NCBI GenBank assembly: GCA_021799315.1
Contig: JAJZAR010000058.1
Span: forward strand, 1 to 8,277
Length of the DNA: 8,277 nucleotides
Origin: Thermoplasmata archaeon
Lineage (GTDB): Archaea > Thermoplasmatota > Thermoplasmata > Thermoplasmatales > Thermoplasmataceae
Reading direction: 5' to 3'
The notes under the pieces are model-generated. The model saw nothing but the letters and a program-made list of their open reading frames with translations. It had not been told where the DNA came from and searched no databases. A program made the position numbers and the translations under genes. This document shows, piece after piece, positions 5,898 through 8,277 of the stretch (position 1 is its first letter; each line of letters begins with the position of its first letter).

Positions 5898-6726
5898 TCA
5901 CATTGTTCTGGATAACCATTTTCATCTAAATTACAATAATGATTTCCTTGCAGCTCCTAAACTATTTCAGAAACAGGGTGGGACAGCCATAAATTTAACT
6001 GTACTCCCTGAGAATATATCTGACCGAAACCATTACAGAGTGCTTTACGAAAAAACTATGACTATGGCTGAAAGAGTAAGGTCACAGACTGATCTTGATG
6101 TTCTAATTACCCTGGGACCGTACCCTCTGGACTTTCTGAACTGGGTTAAGTTAGGAATGGATCCTGTTGATGCCATGAAAGAAGGCGTTGATCTGGCGTG
6201 CAAAATAATTGAGGAAAAAAAAGCCAATGCAATAGGTGAGATTGGAAGGATACACTTTCCTGTGGATGAAACTGTCACTGCAAAGTTGAATGAGATCCTT
6301 GAATATTCCATGGGCAGAGCACACGACGTGAACTGTCCCGTAATCCTGCACACTGAAGATCTTTCTGCACACGCTGTGGAAAATGTGGAGAATATGGCAA
6401 GGAAAAATGGGTTGCCCTTACAGAAATTGATAAAACATCATGCACTTTTTGAAAATATAAGCCATGCCTCAGAAATGATCTTCTCCTTACCAGCTTCCAG
6501 AACAAATATGAGATTGGGTATGACTCAGGATATACCATTCTTCATGGAAACAGATTATGTTGATGATCCCCTAGATAAAAACAGATATATGCCTGCAGAT
6601 TCAGTTCCTAGAAGATATGCCACAATCTTACAGGAATATGGATTGAAAAGAGAATCCCTCATAAATGATATATTCGGAACTCTCCCTGAGAGAGTATATG
6701 GTGGGGATGCTTTTCGTGCAAGATGA
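5890..6726 (+). CDS. TatD-related metal-dependent hydrolase (COG1831-like)
   Basis: The 278-residue protein is an archaeal member of the amidohydrolase superfamily close to TatD-type deoxyribonucleases. Metal-site candidates are visible in the TatD order: DNHFH at residues 8-12, the Glu117 in AIGEIGR, His154 in VILHTED, His183/His184 in KHHA, and Asp222 in FMETDYVDDP. The C-terminal NDIFGTLPERVYG at 259-271 is like the end of this archaeal branch. TatD enzymes of bacteria and yeast are Mg-dependent DNases, but the activity of this branch is not established. The frame stays open 150 nt upstream to an ATG at 5740, but that stretch lies in the Nre gene; ATG 5890 gives the family N-terminus and an 8-nt overlap with nreA. 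It is the last clear gene of the operon. Confidence 0.9.
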   Translation: MNDHIVLDNHFHLNYNNDFLAAPKLFQKQGGTAINLTVLPENISDRNHYRVLYEKTMTMAERVRSQTDLDVLITLGPYPLDFLNWVKLGMDPVDAMKEGVDLACKIIEEKKANAIGEIGRIHFPVDETVTAKLNEILEYSMGRAHDVNCPVILHTEDLSAHAVENVENMARKNGLPLQKLIKHHALFENISHASEMIFSLPASRTNMRLGMTQDIPFFMETDYVDDPLDKNRYMPADSVPRRYATILQEYGLKRESLINDIFGTLPERVYGGDAFRAR

Positions 6727-6733
6727 ATGGGGG

Positions 6734-6749
6734 AGTTCAAGTTTGAACT
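6734..6749. repeat. Perfect 16-nt palindrome after the nreA-tatD operon
   Basis: AGTTCAAGTTTGAACT has 7-bp arms around GT. It begins 8 nt after the TatD stop codon. As RNA it could form only a short hairpin with a tight loop and no T tract follows, so it looks less like a terminator than like a dyad protein-binding site. Its role is unknown. Confidence 0.5.
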
Positions 6750-6954
6750 AATCTGTTTAGATATCAAGACTTGGAATGAAATGGAGGAAATAATCTAAGC
6801 CCACTTATGCTCCAGACTTGTATAAGATAAGTATTTGCTTGCCACCTCGATATACGTCAAACTAACACAATAAACAGTATCGAGAAGTTAATTTTGTGGA
6901 AAATATACCTCGGGCAAATATAAAGAAGTTAGGAAAGTAACGCAGAATTTACTC

Positions 6955-6961
6955 AAAAAAA
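6955..6961 (-). terminator. Oligo-T terminator of the membrane protein gene
   Basis: Seven consecutive T residues on the minus strand start 14 nt after the TAG stop of the membrane protein gene. This fits archaeal intrinsic termination at T tracts; no hairpin is needed. Confidence 0.4.
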
Positions 6962-6975
6962 TGGTTACACGCAGA

Positions 6976-7980
6976 CTAGTTAGACTTTTTGTCCGCGTGT
7001 CTTGCTAAATATACTGAGGTGCCGGCCACGATCCCTACCATCACCAACAGCAGTGAGAAAGCTGTGGATATGGAAAATGTGGAAATTGACGTTGTCCCGA
7101 AACCAAAGAGATAATTCCACCCAATATTACCAGAGGTGGCATAATAGTTCGATGCTGGAAGCCCAATAAGAGCATCCGCTATCATAAGAATGCCCAGAAG
7201 TGTACTGCCGGCGAAGAGACCATACATAGACGTCTTTGTCATTTTTTTAGAACCCAGAGGGATTAACATTGCTATTATGGTCAATACCACATATGCAATC
7301 AGCCCCAACCAGTGATAATAAGCTTGAGTTCTCATCACATTATCATAAGCTATAAGATATATGGATGACCCCAGAGCAACTACGGCTGAGCCTATATTGA
7401 GGTAACGAGTTCCATCACCTCCCACCAAAGCAGTGATTCCTAAGGTTACAACAAAAAGGGCTATAACTACTCCTCCTGCTATGAAAGGATCATCATTTAC
7501 AGATGGGGTTGTAATGGGCGGTGGCGTGGAAGAGGATGTTTTGTTGACCACAGTTACATTTACTGATACTGAAGGAGATGGATCATCTCCAGTTGCTGTG
7601 AACTTTAATACGTAAAGGGCAGGCTTAAGACTCGAGGAGGCAGATATGGTTGCAACTCCACTGTAGCTTGGATCCTGAGCTCCAGTAGAGAAAGAAACTG
7701 ATAGGCCAGAAATTGAACTGGATGACATAGATGTGCCCCATGTTGTTCCGCTAACTAACTTGACAGAATAGGATATCTGAACACTTGAATCCTGTGCAAC
7801 TGTAACAGATGTTGTGTTCAGAGAGATTTTGGAGGTGCCAATAGAAGACATGGGCCCATAACCTTGAATTTGAGATCCAATATAGGTCCCATTTGAGAGC
7901 CCTGCTCCAGCTATGCCAATAACGGAAAAAACGCCAGAAACCATCAGAACTGTAAGTAAGATGACTAATTTCTTATGCAT
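6976..7980 (-). CDS. Secreted multi-spanning membrane protein of unknown function
   Basis: I do not recognise this 334-residue protein. Residues 1-26 form a signal peptide (MHKKL, hydrophobic core, AGA near the end). An ectodomain of about residues 27-150 is rich in Ser, Thr and Val and looks like a beta-sandwich; it carries N-glycosylation sequons at N30, N55, N141 and N146. A PPP-containing linker at 150-165 leads to about five membrane helices, near 167-187, 194-212, 222-242, 252-273 and 304-325. Basic residues in the 244-249 loop and the tail RHADKKSN place these inside, consistent with an outer N-terminal domain. The frame is open upstream to 8076, but the ATG at 7980 is preferred: it gives a clean signal peptide and lies 25 nt from a strong TATA box. 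It is monocistronic as seen. It is probably a lineage-specific cell-surface protein; transport, sensing and adhesion are all possible. Confidence 0.85.
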   Translation of the reverse strand: MHKKLVILLTVLMVSGVFSVIGIAGAGLSNGTYIGSQIQGYGPMSSIGTSKISLNTTSVTVAQDSSVQISYSVKLVSGTTWGTSMSSSSISGLSVSFSTGAQDPSYSGVATISASSSLKPALYVLKFTATGDDPSPSVSVNVTVVNKTSSSTPPPITTPSVNDDPFIAGGVVIALFVVTLGITALVGGDGTRYLNIGSAVVALGSSIYLIAYDNVMRTQAYYHWLGLIAYVVLTIIAMLIPLGSKKMTKTSMYGLFAGSTLLGILMIADALIGLPASNYYATSGNIGWNYLFGFGTTSISTFSISTAFSLLLVMVGIVAGTSVYLARHADKKSN

Positions 7981-8000
7981 TACTTTGCATCTATACATAA

Positions 8001-8010
8001 ATATAAATAC
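8001..8010 (-). promoter_or_regulatory. TATA box of the membrane protein gene
   Basis: GTATTTATAT on the minus strand is centred 25 nt before the ATG at 7980. It is the clearest archaeal TATA box in the window and predicts a leaderless mRNA starting at MHKKL. This also argues against the longer upstream reading, since those start codons would lie at or before the promoter. Confidence 0.6.
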
Positions 8011-8042
8011 TTTTCTTAGCGAAAATATACAAAGATAAAAAA

Positions 8043-8168
8043 TTAATATAATATTGCTATTCGGGATAATTTGCATTGCTTATTTCCTTGTTTAAACGAG
8101 TTTTCTCTTATGCGTTCTAACAATTTATCAGTATAAGAGTTAATCTTTGGCAATCGTTTTCGCATCAT
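8043..8168 (-). CDS. Possible small basic protein, 41 residues
   Basis: The minus strand carries an ATGATG start and an open frame of 41 codons ending in TAA, 33 nt before the TATA box of the membrane protein gene. The peptide starts MMRKRLPKINSYTDKLLERI and has about 11 basic and 3 acidic residues, with a likely amphipathic helix in the middle. There is no clear Shine-Dalgarno sequence and no family I can name. In AT-rich DNA an ORF of this size can arise by chance, so this is only a candidate. Confidence 0.18.
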   Translation of the reverse strand: MMRKRLPKINSYTDKLLERIRENSFKQGNKQCKLSRIAILY

Positions 8169-8274
8169 AATTCCAAAATTTTAGATCATAAGAATTCTCC
8201 CCTAATTAAGAAGGACCAAATTTCATTTTCAAAATATAGAACTCTAAGTCATTAAGCTTCATTACTCGTTTAAA
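8091..8274. repeat. 11-bp inverted repeats flanking the right-edge region
   Basis: TTTAAACGAGT at 8091-8101 is repeated in inverted form as ACTCGTTTAAA at 8264-8274, enclosing 162 bp. No transposase lies between them, and the window ends 3 nt after the right copy, so target duplications cannot be judged. The match is perfect over 11 bp and stops sharply on both sides. Confidence 0.45.
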
Positions 8275-8277
8275 GGT

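Larger units (their letters stand above)
6727..6975. other. Intergenic region between convergent genes
   Basis: This 249-bp stretch lies between the ends of the TatD-related gene and the membrane protein gene. It holds a 23-codon ORF starting directly after the TatD stop (TGAATG, 6727-6798), a 16-nt palindrome within that ORF, and an oligo-T tract serving the minus-strand gene. I see no complete gene or structured RNA. Confidence 0.6.

Noticed and set aside
7981..8076. Longer N-terminus for the membrane protein, from ATG 8076
   Set aside because: It would place the strong TATA box inside the coding region and put an odd second hydrophobic stretch before a clean signal peptide.
1..8277. CRISPR array, insertion sequence, prophage or defence island
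   Set aside because: No regularly spaced direct repeats, transposase, integrase or known defence genes are seen; the genes are mostly conserved archaeal housekeeping genes.
8206..8277. Minus-strand open frame entering from the right edge and stopping at 8206
   Set aside because: Only about 22 codons are visible, with no motif, so the end of a real gene cannot be told from chance.

Overview
The window looks like a piece of a Thermoplasmatales chromosome (Archaea, Euryarchaeota). The strongest evidence is a 234-residue proteasome alpha subunit that follows the Thermoplasma acidophilum protein almost residue for residue at its N-terminus, as far as I can recall that sequence. An Nre-family DNA repair protein, a fused gamma-alpha 2-oxoacid:ferredoxin oxidoreductase and an archaeal TatD-related hydrolase fit this. 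So do AT-rich TATA boxes placed about 25 nt before several start codons, which suggests leaderless mRNAs. The sequence is moderately AT-rich. I see no insertion sequence, CRISPR array, prophage or defence genes.

Left part (1-4431), all on the minus strand. Read in the direction of transcription it holds psmA (proteasome alpha), a small YccU-type CoA-binding protein, tRNA-Ser(CGA), a DUF302 protein, then the alpha and beta subunits of a 2-oxoacid:ferredoxin oxidoreductase. The beta gene runs off the left edge. The alpha and beta genes are 5 nt apart and form one operon. The tRNA begins one base after the stop codon of the CoA-binding gene. The DUF302 gene and the oxidoreductase operon each have their own TATA box.

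Middle (4432-6726). A 275-bp divergent promoter region separates psmA from a plus-strand pair: an Nre-type DNA repair protein with an N-terminal four-cysteine zinc motif and a C-terminal PCNA-interaction-like motif, overlapped by 8 nt by a TatD-related metal-dependent hydrolase. This tight coupling suggests a joint role in DNA metabolism.

Right part (6727-8277). A convergent gap with a perfect 16-nt palindrome and a 23-codon mini-ORF leads to a minus-strand gene for a secreted, multi-spanning membrane protein of unknown function, with a Ser/Thr-rich ectodomain and four N-glycosylation sequons. The last 200 bases hold no clear gene, only a possible 41-residue ORF and a pair of 11-bp inverted repeats.

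Most of the window is ordinary archaeal core genome. I found no convincing new system. The best leads are the Nre/TatD-like gene pair, the orphan surface membrane protein, the tRNA abutting a stop codon, and the palindromes in the two intergenic regions.
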